In this document: positions 8,593-18,083 of the stretch, one piece after another
How the letters are laid out: every line of letters starts with the position of its first letter
Position numbering within the stretch: the stretch's first letter is position 1
Assembly (NCBI RefSeq): GCF_900129275.1
Contig: NZ_FQUX01000004.1
Span: 186,001 to 250,000, forward strand
DNA: 64,000 nt
Source: Arenibacter palladensis
Lineage (GTDB): Bacteria > Bacteroidota > Bacteroidia > Flavobacteriales > Flavobacteriaceae
Direction: 5' to 3'
The notes under the pieces: generated by a model
Seen by the model: the letters and a program-made list of their open reading frames with translations, nothing else
What the model was told of the DNA's origin: nothing
Database searches by the model: none
Made by a program: the position numbers and the translations under genes

Positions 8593-9462
8593 TTATACGT
8601 CGCAGATGGTAACGCCTTCTTTAAGGGCGGCTATTTTATCGTCCCAAGTAGGTATAAATTCTTGCGCCACATGTCCTTTATAACCTGTGGCCAAAATAGC
8701 CTTCATTATTGCGGGATAATACAATTCCTGTGTTTCGTTTATTTCATTTCGTCCAGGATTGCCGCCTGTATGGTAATGTCCAAAGTACGAATGGTAGTCC
8801 TGTATGTTGCGTATAATATCGCCCTCCATTATCTGCATATGGTAAATGTCATAAAGCAGTTTAAAATTGTTGGATCCCAATTTTTTACACAATTCCACGC
8901 CCCATTCGGTGTGGTCGCACATATAATCTTCGTGGTTCACTTTAGAGTTCAATAACTCCATTTGTATTATCACTCCGTGTTTTTCTGCCAGTGGCATAAT
9001 CTTCTTTAATCCGTCCACACAGTTCTGCAGTCCAACAGCGTCATCCATTCCCCTGCGATTGCCGCTAAAACAGATAAGATTGGTATAGCCAGCTGCCGCC
9101 ACTTTTGGAATCATTTCTGTATAATTCTTGATCAAAGTTTCATGGTATTTGGGGTCGTTCCATCCTTCGGTAAGGCTTATTTCGGCCCCATTGCACATGG
9201 AGGAATTGATATTGTATTTTTTAAGTAATGGCCAGTCCTTAGGTCCAATTAGGTCAACGCTTTTTATACCAAGTTCGTTAAGCGACTTTAAAAAATCTTC
9301 AAGTGGAATGCTTCCATAGCACCAATAGCAAACACTGTGATTAATGTTGTTTTTTAATTTAGATTCTTCTTTTTTGTTTGGCTCCATTGCATTTCCAGTT
9401 TTGTAAGCCAGCATGCCAACCGACGCCGCTGCTGAGGTTCCTATAAATGTTCTTCGTTTCAT
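8593..9462 (-). CDS. Tat-exported hydroxypyruvate isomerase-like TIM-barrel protein
   Basis: A 289-residue protein of the sugar phosphate isomerase/epimerase superfamily (AP endonuclease family 2, xylose-isomerase-like TIM barrel), closest in look to hydroxypyruvate isomerase. The N-terminus KRRTFIGTSAAASVG is a twin-arginine signal, so the enzyme should be folded in the cytoplasm and exported. Likely metal ligands are in MELLNSKV (E), YDIYHMQ (D, H) and AQEFIPTWD (E). The GHYHTGGNPGRNE segment matches hydroxypyruvate isomerases. Substrate and pathway are unknown; no sugar-catabolic neighbours are present. Confidence 0.82.
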   Translation of the reverse strand: MKRRTFIGTSAAASVGMLAYKTGNAMEPNKKEESKLKNNINHSVCYWCYGSIPLEDFLKSLNELGIKSVDLIGPKDWPLLKKYNINSSMCNGAEISLTEGWNDPKYHETLIKNYTEMIPKVAAAGYTNLICFSGNRRGMDDAVGLQNCVDGLKKIMPLAEKHGVIIQMELLNSKVNHEDYMCDHTEWGVELCKKLGSNNFKLLYDIYHMQIMEGDIIRNIQDYHSYFGHYHTGGNPGRNEINETQELYYPAIMKAILATGYKGHVAQEFIPTWDDKIAALKEGVTICDV

Positions 9463-9773
9463 CTGTTCTACTTTAGTTTATTATTGATGGTACTAGGTGG
9501 GTTGCTTTCATATTTTCCAGGAATATTTACCTGGCCTGAAATTTGCCAAAATCTGCCCTGTGTAATGATCAGAATACCGCTATGGCAAGATATATAGTGG
9601 CAAACCGTTTTAAATGTAAATTGTACGCGTATAAAGATAGTGGATTTGTCATAAAAATACGAAATTTCGGATTGAAATGTTCCAAAGGTGATGGGTATAA
9701 ATTTGGAAATAGATTTCAATTAAATCCTTGGGAGGCATTTCTGAAGATGGTATCTTTGGGGAGAAGTTTTAAT
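9463..9773. other. Gene-free gap upstream of the DUF3820 gene
   Basis: 311 bases between the start of the minus-strand isomerase-like gene and the preferred DUF3820 start. The plus-strand frame is open through much of this stretch, but it looks non-coding (no family similarity before residue 78 of the long reading frame). A short inverted repeat (CCAGG / CCTGG around 8 bases) lies near 9517-9534 and could be an operator; nothing else was seen. Confidence 0.45.
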
Positions 9774-10007
9774 ATGAATGTAGTTCCAGACAAGAGACAG
9801 TTGATAGAATTGGCACATTATAGAATGCCATTTGGTAAATTTAAGGGAAGATATTTGGTGGAACTGCCCGAACCATATTTGGTATGGTTTCAACAAAGCG
9901 GTTTTCCAGAGGGAAAGCTGGGAAATTTGTTAAGGGCCATGCTTGAAATTAAAATTAACGGACTTGAGGGGTTAATTCGAAAAATTCAAAAAGATTTTCC
10001 CCAATAA
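9774..10007 (+). CDS. DUF3820 family small protein
   Basis: A 77-residue protein with the complete DUF3820 core: KRQLIELAHYRMPFGKFKGR, then LPEPYLVWF, then FPEGKLGNLL. Family members are about 70-80 residues and are related to a domain described as a putative quorum-sensing-regulated virulence factor; function is not established. A longer in-frame reading back to 9543 exists, but the extra 77 residues look like translated intergenic DNA, so ATG 9774 is preferred (ATG 9747 is the alternative). The gene lies 63 bases before pyrG on the same strand. Confidence 0.75.
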   Translation: MNVVPDKRQLIELAHYRMPFGKFKGRYLVELPEPYLVWFQQSGFPEGKLGNLLRAMLEIKINGLEGLIRKIQKDFPQ

Positions 10008-10033
10008 TACCCGTGAATTGTGATAGCAATTCG

Positions 10034-10041
10034 TATTTTTG
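10034..10041 (+). promoter_or_regulatory. -7 promoter element upstream of pyrG
   Basis: TATTTTTG matches the Bacteroidota TAnnTTTG -7 consensus and lies 30 bases before the pyrG ATG. No good TTG-type -33 element is found at the usual spacing, so confidence is moderate. Confidence 0.4.
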
Positions 10042-10064
10042 CTCGCGTTACGAATTCAACCTAA

Positions 10065-11696
<1,632 letters not shown>

Positions 11697-11707
11697 ACTA
11701 GTGCCAG

Positions 11708-11741
11708 TTTGGCATATATAGCCTAATTGGGCATATATTTG
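11708..11741 (+). promoter_or_regulatory. Promoter upstream of yidC
   Basis: Bacteroidota-type promoter: TTTG at 11708-11711, a 22-base spacer, then TATATTTG at 11734-11741, an exact TAnnTTTG match. Predicted transcription starts about 70 bases before the yidC ATG. Confidence 0.6.
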
Positions 11742-11815
11742 CAAGCTGATTTAATCCGTTGGGAACGTAGATGATGTTTGTATCCCCGCCGATAATATTT
11801 TAAATTAAACTTTAG

Positions 11816-13672
11816 ATGGAGGAAAAGAAATTGGATATTAATACCATTATCGGTTTTGTACTGATTTTTGGTATTCTTATTTTTATGTTTTGGCAGAACC
11901 AGCCAACACCGGAAGAGCTGGAAGCACAGAAGGCAAAACAAGAGCAGCTTGAAGCCGCCGAAATGCAAAAGGCCAATTCAACCAAAGAAGAGGTTGCACA
12001 ACCAAAAACAGTGGATCTACAAGATTCTATGGCCGTTGCAAGTTACAAAAGTGCAATAGGTGCTTTTGGTTATACGGCTCCTACAGAGGGAACAACAGTT
12101 TTGGAGAACGATGTTGTTTATTTGGAAATAAGCAACAAGGGAGGCCAGATTATCGAGGCAAAAATGAAAGGTTACGTAACCTATGATTCCATTCCAGTTT
12201 ATTTGATAAAAGACGGCAATGCCAATTTTGCACTTAATTTTAGTACTTCGGACAATAGGGTTTTAAACACCAACGATCTTTATTTTGAACCTACACTTTC
12301 CAAATCTGGTGAGAATCAGGTGTTGTCCATGAAAGCCAAAGTAGCATCCGATAAGTTCTTGGAATATCGCTACGAAATGAAACCTGACGAATACCTTATC
12401 GGTTTTACAGTGCGTTCGCAAGGCTTAAATGGAATCGTAAATAGTTCAAAACCTATTGATTTGGATTGGAAGATGAAGGCCATCCGCCATTCCAAAAGTA
12501 TTCAATATGAAAATAGATATACTAGGGTTACCTATAATCACGATGGGGATAAAATAAGTAAGTTATCCGAGGGCAGTGAAGATGAGGAAACGGAAGTGGA
12601 TGTAAAATGGATTTCTTACCGTCAACACTTTTTTAGTTCCATTCTTACCTATTCCGATAAGTTTGAAACGGCCAAATTGAATTCTATTAATTTGGTGGAG
12701 GAGGAAAGTCACACCCAACAATTTACCAAGGAGTTCGCTGCAGAGGTGCCTTTGGAGTTGCAGGGCGGAGAGTTTGCCTATAATTTTAATTGGTACTACG
12801 GGCCAACAGATGTAAAGGTTTTGGCGCAGTACAAGGAATTGGGACTGGAAGATTCCATACCATTTGGATGGGGAATTTTTGGATGGATCAATAGATACAT
12901 TTTTACCCCCGTATATACTTTTCTAAGTTCGTTCTTACCTTACGGTATTGCCATTGTGGTCATGACCATTTTGGTAAGACTTATCATGTCGCCAGCTACT
13001 TATAAGTCCTACTTGTCCCAAGCAAAAATGAAGGTTTTGAAACCTGAAATTACAGAGCTTAATGAGAAGTATAAGGACAATGCCATGAAAAAGCAGCAGG
13101 AAACCATGAAATTATATAATAAGGCCGGGGTAAGCCCTATGAGTGGTTGTGTGCCCGCTTTGTTGCAGATGCCAATCTTCTATGCCTTGTTTATGTTTTT
13201 CCCAACTTCCTTTGCGTTAAGACAGAAGCCATTTTTATGGGCAGATGACCTTTCTTCCTATGATGCCATAGCGCAATTGCCGTTCACCATTCCTTTTTAT
13301 GGGGATCATGTAAGTTTGTTTCCAATTTTGGCCTCTGTTGCCATATTCTTTTATATGATGATGACCACTGGGCAGAATATGCAGACGCAACCAGGAATGC
13401 CCAATATGAAATTTATCATGTATTTGTCTCCCTTGATGATGTTGGTTTTCTTCAACAACTATGCAAGTGGATTAAGTTTGTACTATTTTGTGTCTAACTT
13501 GATTACCATTTTTATAATGTTGGCCATCAAGAATTTTATTTTGGACGAGGACAAGATCCACGCGCAGATACAAGAGAATAAAAAGAAGCCTAAGAAAGAA
13601 AATAAGTTTCAAAAAAAGATGCGCGAGATGATGGAGCAGGCCGAGGAACAGAAAAAAATAGGCAAGAAATAA
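11816..13672 (+). CDS. yidC: Membrane protein insertase YidC
   Basis: Inserts and folds inner-membrane proteins, alone or with SecYEG. The protein has 618 residues. An N-terminal membrane anchor is at about 8-25, and a large periplasmic beta-sandwich domain at about 60-340. The conserved five-helix core starts at FGWGIFGWINRYIFTP and includes MTILVRLIMSP (with the hydrophilic-groove arginine), GCVPALLQMPIFYALFMFFP and the final helix near 560-580. The lysine-rich C-terminal tail is typical of Bacteroidota. Preceded by pyrG, a common order in this group, and followed by a strong terminator. Confidence 0.97.
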   Translation: MEEKKLDINTIIGFVLIFGILIFMFWQNQPTPEELEAQKAKQEQLEAAEMQKANSTKEEVAQPKTVDLQDSMAVASYKSAIGAFGYTAPTEGTTVLENDVVYLEISNKGGQIIEAKMKGYVTYDSIPVYLIKDGNANFALNFSTSDNRVLNTNDLYFEPTLSKSGENQVLSMKAKVASDKFLEYRYEMKPDEYLIGFTVRSQGLNGIVNSSKPIDLDWKMKAIRHSKSIQYENRYTRVTYNHDGDKISKLSEGSEDEETEVDVKWISYRQHFFSSILTYSDKFETAKLNSINLVEEESHTQQFTKEFAAEVPLELQGGEFAYNFNWYYGPTDVKVLAQYKELGLEDSIPFGWGIFGWINRYIFTPVYTFLSSFLPYGIAIVVMTILVRLIMSPATYKSYLSQAKMKVLKPEITELNEKYKDNAMKKQQETMKLYNKAGVSPMSGCVPALLQMPIFYALFMFFPTSFALRQKPFLWADDLSSYDAIAQLPFTIPFYGDHVSLFPILASVAIFFYMMMTTGQNMQTQPGMPNMKFIMYLSPLMMLVFFNNYASGLSLYYFVSNLITIFIMLAIKNFILDEDKIHAQIQENKKKPKKENKFQKKMREMMEQAEEQKKIGKK

Positions 13673-13695
13673 GTCTATATCTATAACATTCGATT

Positions 13696-13729
13696 AAAGT
13701 GCTTGAATTTTTTCAAGCACTTTTTTTTT
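13696..13729 (+). terminator. Intrinsic terminator after yidC
   Basis: 11-bp stem (AAAGTGCTTGA / TCAAGCACTTT) with a 6-base loop and a run of nine T. It lies 24 bases after the yidC stop. Confidence 0.9.
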
Positions 13730-13786
13730 GAACCTAATTGACGCAATGGAAGAAAAGGATCAATGGCCTAGGATTGTATTATAAAT

Positions 13787-13816
13787 AAAAACCCCGGCCA
13801 TCTGGTCGGGGTTTTT
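13787..13816 (+). terminator. Second terminator-like hairpin downstream of yidC
   Basis: 13-bp stem (AAAAACCCCGGCC / GGTCGGGGTTTTT) with one G-T pair and a 4-base ATCT loop, ending in five T. It lies 58 bases beyond the first terminator with no recognised gene in between. The A-tract/T-tract flanks would let it work in either direction. Confidence 0.75.
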
Positions 13817-14146
13817 AGCATTGATTTGGTTTAGTTTGGTAAGATTTGGGTCTCCAAAGATTGTACTTTTTTAAACTGTATAAAACTATTAGTTGTAAAG
13901 AGGTCTTTTTAGTATGCTAAAGTGGCTTCTTTTGATGTATGGTTATTTTTTTGATTACAATTCTCCAAATTTAAGGTTGGCGGTATTCCAATTTTACGAC
14001 TGGGTTTTCAAATAAAGTATGTCCAAAATCAAAGATGTTTTTAGTCTTGATGACAAAAGGTGGTACAATTGTTCTTTACTAAACAAGGAAACCATCCCTC
14101 AATTTTAGTTGGATTATATTTTTAGGGTGGGCAAAATCCAATTTTG

Positions 14147-14154
14147 TATTTTTG
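14147..14154 (+). promoter_or_regulatory. -7 promoter element upstream of mnmA
   Basis: TATTTTTG fits TAnnTTTG and lies 62 bases before the mnmA ATG. No convincing -33 element was found at 19-23 bases, so this is tentative. Confidence 0.35.
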
Positions 14155-14216
14155 CATGGTAATTGTAAGCCATTAATGGTTTGCAGCGACCAAGGGTAAA
14201 CAATAAATTATTACAG

Positions 14217-15407
14217 ATGCAAAAGGTGGTAGTTGGACTTTCCGGTGGAGTAGATTCCAGTGTTACGGCATATCTATTAAAGGAGCAGGGATACGATGTT
14301 ATTGGCCTGTTTATGAAGAATTGGCATGACGATTCCGTGACAATTTCCAAGGAATGTCCGTGGCTGGAGGATAGCAATGATGCCCTTATAGTTGCGGAGA
14401 AGTTGGGAATACCCTTTCAAACGGTAGATTTAAGTGCCCAGTACAAGGAACGTATTGTGGACTATATGTTCAGGGAATACGAGAAAGGGAGAACACCAAA
14501 TCCGGATGTACTTTGCAATAGGGAAATAAAGTTTGATGTGTTTATGAAAATTGCCATGCAACTGGGTGCAGACTATGTGGCAACGGGTCACTATTGTAGA
14601 AAAGGTGTGATTAAAAATGAGGATGGAACGGAAACGTATCAGTTGTTGGCCGGTGCGGACGCAAATAAGGACCAATCTTATTTTTTATGTCAGCTATCCC
14701 AAGAGCAACTTGCTAAAACCTTATTCCCTATAGGTGAGTTACAGAAGCCTGAAGTGAGGAAAATTGCTGCAGAAAATGATTTGATTACCGCAGATAAAAA
14801 GGACTCACAAGGCCTCTGTTTTATTGGAAAGGTGCGTCTGCCAGAATTCCTTCAACAGAAGCTGAGACCAAAAAAGGGGGTAATTGTGGAAGTACCGGCG
14901 GTATTGGAGCAGTATGCTAGCACCATTCCCCAGTTTAATTCCAAATTGGAAGAATTGGCCTTTTACGCTGAAAAGCCCCATTATGACCTAACCGATGGGA
15001 AGGTGGTAGGGGAGCACCAAGGGGCCCACTATTTTACGAAAGGCCAGCGCAAGGGGTTGGATGTAGGGGGGACCAAAGAACCTTTATTCGTAATTGAAAC
15101 CGATGTTGATCAAAATGTCATCTATACCGGTCAGGGCAAGGCTCACCCCGGACTTTACCGTAGGACATTATTTGTAAACAATGATGAACTGCATTGGGTT
15201 CGTACAGATTTGGCATTGGAAGTGGACCAGACCATGGAGGTTATGGCCAGGATAAGATATCGTCAACCGTTGCAAAAGGCAACGCTATACAGGGTTGATT
15301 CCGGTTTGTATGTGGATTTCGTTGAAAAACAATCGGCAATTACGGAAGGGCAATTTGTAGCTTGGTATATTGGAGAGGAATTGGTAGGTTCAGGCGTAAT
15401 CTCCTAA
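14217..15407 (+). CDS. mnmA: tRNA 2-thiouridylase MnmA
   Basis: Thiolates uridine 34 of Lys, Glu and Gln tRNAs using sulfur relayed from a cysteine desulfurase and ATP activation of the base. 396 residues from ATG 14217; an in-frame TTG 36 bases upstream is rejected because the [16 protein letters not shown]-terminus is canonical. The PP-loop SGGVDS is at 9-14. The catalytic cysteines are C100 in [12 protein letters not shown] and C201 in [10 protein letters not shown]. The TGHYCRKG tRNA-contact segment and the C-terminal beta-barrel are also present. The secreted peptidase gene starts one base after its stop. Confidence 0.97.
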   Translation: MQKVVVGLSGGVDSSVTAYLLKEQGYDVIGLFMKNWHDDSVTISKECPWLEDSNDALIVAEKLGIPFQTVDLSAQYKERIVDYMFREYEKGRTPNPDVLCNREIKFDVFMKIAMQLGADYVATGHYCRKGVIKNEDGTETYQLLAGADANKDQSYFLCQLSQEQLAKTLFPIGELQKPEVRKIAAENDLITADKKDSQGLCFIGKVRLPEFLQQKLRPKKGVIVEVPAVLEQYASTIPQFNSKLEELAFYAEKPHYDLTDGKVVGEHQGAHYFTKGQRKGLDVGGTKEPLFVIETDVDQNVIYTGQGKAHPGLYRRTLFVNNDELHWVRTDLALEVDQTMEVMARIRYRQPLQKATLYRVDSGLYVDFVEKQSAITEGQFVAWYIGEELVGSGVIS

Positions 15408-15408
15408 A

Positions 15409-17037
15409 ATGGCCAGGGCTGTCCTTTTTCTATGTATTATATTCTCGGTTTGGGGAGGGGCCCAAGAGCATGCCTGGGTATATTTTAAAGATAAAGACCA
15501 GGTAGAGGCCTCCATTTTAAATCCATCAAGTATTTTATCCGAACGGGCAATACAAAAAAAGAACAGATATAATATAGGCATAGACCAAAGGGATGTTCCT
15601 GTCAATGAGGATTATATTGCCCAATTAAAACTTCAAAATGGTATCACGGTCAAGGCTAAGTCCAAATGGTTCAATTGTGTTCACGTTCTTGGCAGTGAAT
15701 CGGACATAGCAGCTTTAACGGATCTTCAGTTTGTAGACCATATTTCTTATGCCGATAAGGGTTTGAATGCCAAATCCAACTTCGTTACGTTTGTGGGAAA
15801 TGAAGTCAATAATCATAAAAACAAGTTTTTGGAACAAGGGGTGGATTTTGTCTATGGACAATCTTATTCCCAGGTAGAACAATTGGGGGTACACGTTTTG
15901 CACCAAAACAATTTTACAGGGGAGGGTTTCTTGATTGCAGTTTTGGATAGTGGCTTCCCCAATGTGGATCAAATGGGTGCATTTGACCGTTTACGTGCGA
16001 ACAATGGTTTATGGGGCGGATATGATTTTGTTGCTCGGTCAACAAATATTTATGTAGCTAACGGAAATGATCACGGTACAAGGGTATTGTCCGATATGGC
16101 TGGTTTTGTGGACGGACAATTTGTTGGTACCGCTCCGGATGCCAGTTACATTCTTTTTAGAACTGAAGATGCCGCTACGGAAACACCAGTGGAGGAAAGC
16201 TACTGGGTAGAGGCTGCTGAGCGTGCGGATAGCCTTGGTGTAGATATAATTAACAGTTCCTTGGGCTATAGTACTTATGATAATCCAAGATATAACTATT
16301 CCCCAGCGGATATGGATGGAAATACAGCGTTTATTTCCAAAGGGGCCAATATAGCCACGGAAAAAGGGATATTGGTCGTGAATTCTGCAGGGAATTCCGG
16401 TGATAGCTCTTGGGGCATTATTACTGCCCCGGCAGATGCCAATGTATTTGGTGTTGGTGCGGTTGATACCTCTGGCGACTATGTGGCATTTAGTTCCAGG
16501 GGGCCAAGTGCCGATGGAAGGATTAAGCCTGATGGGATGGCCTTGGGCGCAGGAGCAACGGTAATAGGTCCGGACGAAAGATTGGTGAAAAATAATGGAA
16601 CCTCTTTTGCATCGCCAATTATGGCGGGTGCCATGGCTTCATTTTGGCAGGCCTTCCCCGATAAAAACAATATGGAAATTATGGACATGGTAAGGGAATC
16701 CTCTTCCCGTTATCAAAATCCAAATTCCCAAATGGGTTTTGGAATACCCAATTTTTCAACGGCATTGACACTTTTGGGAATTGATATTACAAATTCAGGG
16801 GACGATTTGTGGTACCTATTTCCTAATCCTTCCAAGACCGAGTTTCAGGTTCGGCTTCCAGAGACCTATGGGAATGCCCATGTAACGCTTTTTGATATTT
16901 ATGGAAGACGTATCCTGGAAAGGCAATTAAATCAAGGTAACGAGGAAATATCCGTAGAAACTTTAAGTAGGGCCATTTACATTGTACATGTAAATGTTGA
17001 TGGGGTTCGAAAGGAATATAAATTGATAAAAAACTAA
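15409..17037 (+). CDS. Secreted S8 subtilisin-like protease with T9SS sorting tail
   Basis: 542-residue subtilase. A signal peptide ends at about residue 18. An N-terminal propeptide-like region (about 20-150) comes before the catalytic domain, with D180 in AVLDSGFPN, H222 in NDHGTRV, oxyanion N329 in SAGNS and S399 in NGTSFASP. The last 80 residues start with WYLFPNPSKTEFQV and end KEYKLIKN; this is the type A C-terminal sorting domain of the type IX secretion system, so the protein is probably carried to the surface or medium. It begins directly after mnmA, and its stop overlaps the next start (TAATG), so it is co-translated with it. Confidence 0.93.
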   Translation: MARAVLFLCIIFSVWGGAQEHAWVYFKDKDQVEASILNPSSILSERAIQKKNRYNIGIDQRDVPVNEDYIAQLKLQNGITVKAKSKWFNCVHVLGSESDIAALTDLQFVDHISYADKGLNAKSNFVTFVGNEVNNHKNKFLEQGVDFVYGQSYSQVEQLGVHVLHQNNFTGEGFLIAVLDSGFPNVDQMGAFDRLRANNGLWGGYDFVARSTNIYVANGNDHGTRVLSDMAGFVDGQFVGTAPDASYILFRTEDAATETPVEESYWVEAAERADSLGVDIINSSLGYSTYDNPRYNYSPADMDGNTAFISKGANIATEKGILVVNSAGNSGDSSWGIITAPADANVFGVGAVDTSGDYVAFSSRGPSADGRIKPDGMALGAGATVIGPDERLVKNNGTSFASPIMAGAMASFWQAFPDKNNMEIMDMVRESSSRYQNPNSQMGFGIPNFSTALTLLGIDITNSGDDLWYLFPNPSKTEFQVRLPETYGNAHVTLFDIYGRRILERQLNQGNEEISVETLSRAIYIVHVNVDGVRKEYKLIKN

Positions 17038-17978
17038 TGGGAAATAGAATTGCCGATCTTTTTGGAATTCAATACCCTATAATTCAGGCTGGTATGGTAT
17101 GGGCCAGTGGATGGCGGTTGGCATCTGCCGTTTCCAATGCCGGGGGATTGGGTATAATAGGAGCTGGGTCCATGTATCCGCAGGTATTACGGGAACATAT
17201 AGTAAAATGTAAGTTGGCCACCAATAAGCCTTTTGGGGTCAATGTGCCTATGCTATATCCGGATATTGAAAAGCTCATGGCGATCATAGTGGAGCTTGAT
17301 GTGAAGATTGTATTTACCTCGGCAGGAAATCCTAAAACCTGGACTTCATATTTAAAGGACAGAGGGATTACTGTTGTGCACGTAGTGAGCAGTGTGAAAT
17401 TTGCCCAAAAAGCAGAGGAAGCTGGGGTGGATGCCATTGTTGCCGAAGGTTTTGAAGCCGGTGGGCATAATGGTAGGGATGAGACCACTACTTTGACATT
17501 AATTCCTGCGGTAAAGGAAAAAATAAGTATCCCATTAATAGCTGCAGGGGGAATAGCAACAGGTAGAGCTATGTTGGCGGTTATGGTTTTGGGTGCCGAT
17601 GGTGTGCAGGTGGGCAGTCGATTTGTGGCGAGCAATGAAGCTTCGTCCCACCCTCTGTTTAAGCAAAAGGTAGTAGAGGCCGGTGAAGGGGCTACCCAAT
17701 TGACCTTAAGGGAATTGACACCCGTTAGGTTGATAAAAAATAAATTCTATAACGATATTCAAAAGGCCTATGCCGGTTGTGCAACGGTAGAGGAGCTAAG
17801 GGCCCTATTGGGTAGGGCCAGGGCCAAAAAGGGGATGTTCGAGGGAGATATGGAGGAAGGTGAATTGGAAATTGGTCAGGTGGCCGCTTTAATCCATGAA
17901 ATAAAACCTGCGGCCCAAATTGTGATGGACATGATGGAGGAATTTACCCATGCCAAAGCAGATGTCCAGCATTTGTAG
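17037..17978 (+). CDS. Nitronate monooxygenase-like FMN oxidoreductase
   Basis: 313-residue TIM-barrel flavoprotein of the 2-nitropropane dioxygenase / FabK-like family. The N-terminal QAGMVWASGWRLASAVSNAGGLG block, the EGFEAGGHNGRDETT segment (with the catalytic histidine of class members) and the AAGGIATGRAM plus GADGVQVGSRF phosphate-binding loops are all visible. It could oxidise nitronates or be an enoyl-ACP reductase-like enzyme; the sequence alone does not decide. Its ATG shares one base with the subtilase stop. A weak hairpin at 18016-18045 lies in the gap to the convergent TPR gene. Confidence 0.85.
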   Translation: MGNRIADLFGIQYPIIQAGMVWASGWRLASAVSNAGGLGIIGAGSMYPQVLREHIVKCKLATNKPFGVNVPMLYPDIEKLMAIIVELDVKIVFTSAGNPKTWTSYLKDRGITVVHVVSSVKFAQKAEEAGVDAIVAEGFEAGGHNGRDETTTLTLIPAVKEKISIPLIAAGGIATGRAMLAVMVLGADGVQVGSRFVASNEASSHPLFKQKVVEAGEGATQLTLRELTPVRLIKNKFYNDIQKAYAGCATVEELRALLGRARAKKGMFEGDMEEGELEIGQVAALIHEIKPAAQIVMDMMEEFTHAKADVQHL

Positions 17979-18083
17979 GAGAAATAATCAATCTAGTTCT
18001 GTAATATACCCCATATTGGAAATTAGTTTACCAAACGTCTTCCAAGCTTCCTTAAATATGTCCTGTTATTTTTTTGGGCGTAA

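Larger units (their letters stand above)
13673..14216. other. Long gene-free gap between yidC and mnmA
   Basis: 544 bases. It holds two plus-strand terminator hairpins, at 13696-13729 and 13787-13816, and a TATTTTTG -7-like box at 14147-14154. The 330 bases between the second hairpin and the -7 box have no gene I can support. A 29-codon reading frame at 14019-14108 is too short and unremarkable to call. Confidence 0.6.

Noticed and set aside
9543-9773. Long N-terminal extension of the DUF3820 frame
   Set aside because: The extra 77 residues show no family similarity and look like translated intergenic sequence; the family core begins just after ATG 9774.
14019-14108. 29-codon plus-strand reading frame (MSKIKD...) between yidC and mnmA
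   Set aside because: Too short, no similarity recognised and no supporting promoter or ribosome-binding signal.
18016-18045. Weak hairpin between the nitronate monooxygenase-like and TPR genes
   Set aside because: The stem is short and interrupted and has no T run, so it is mentioned but not called as a terminator.
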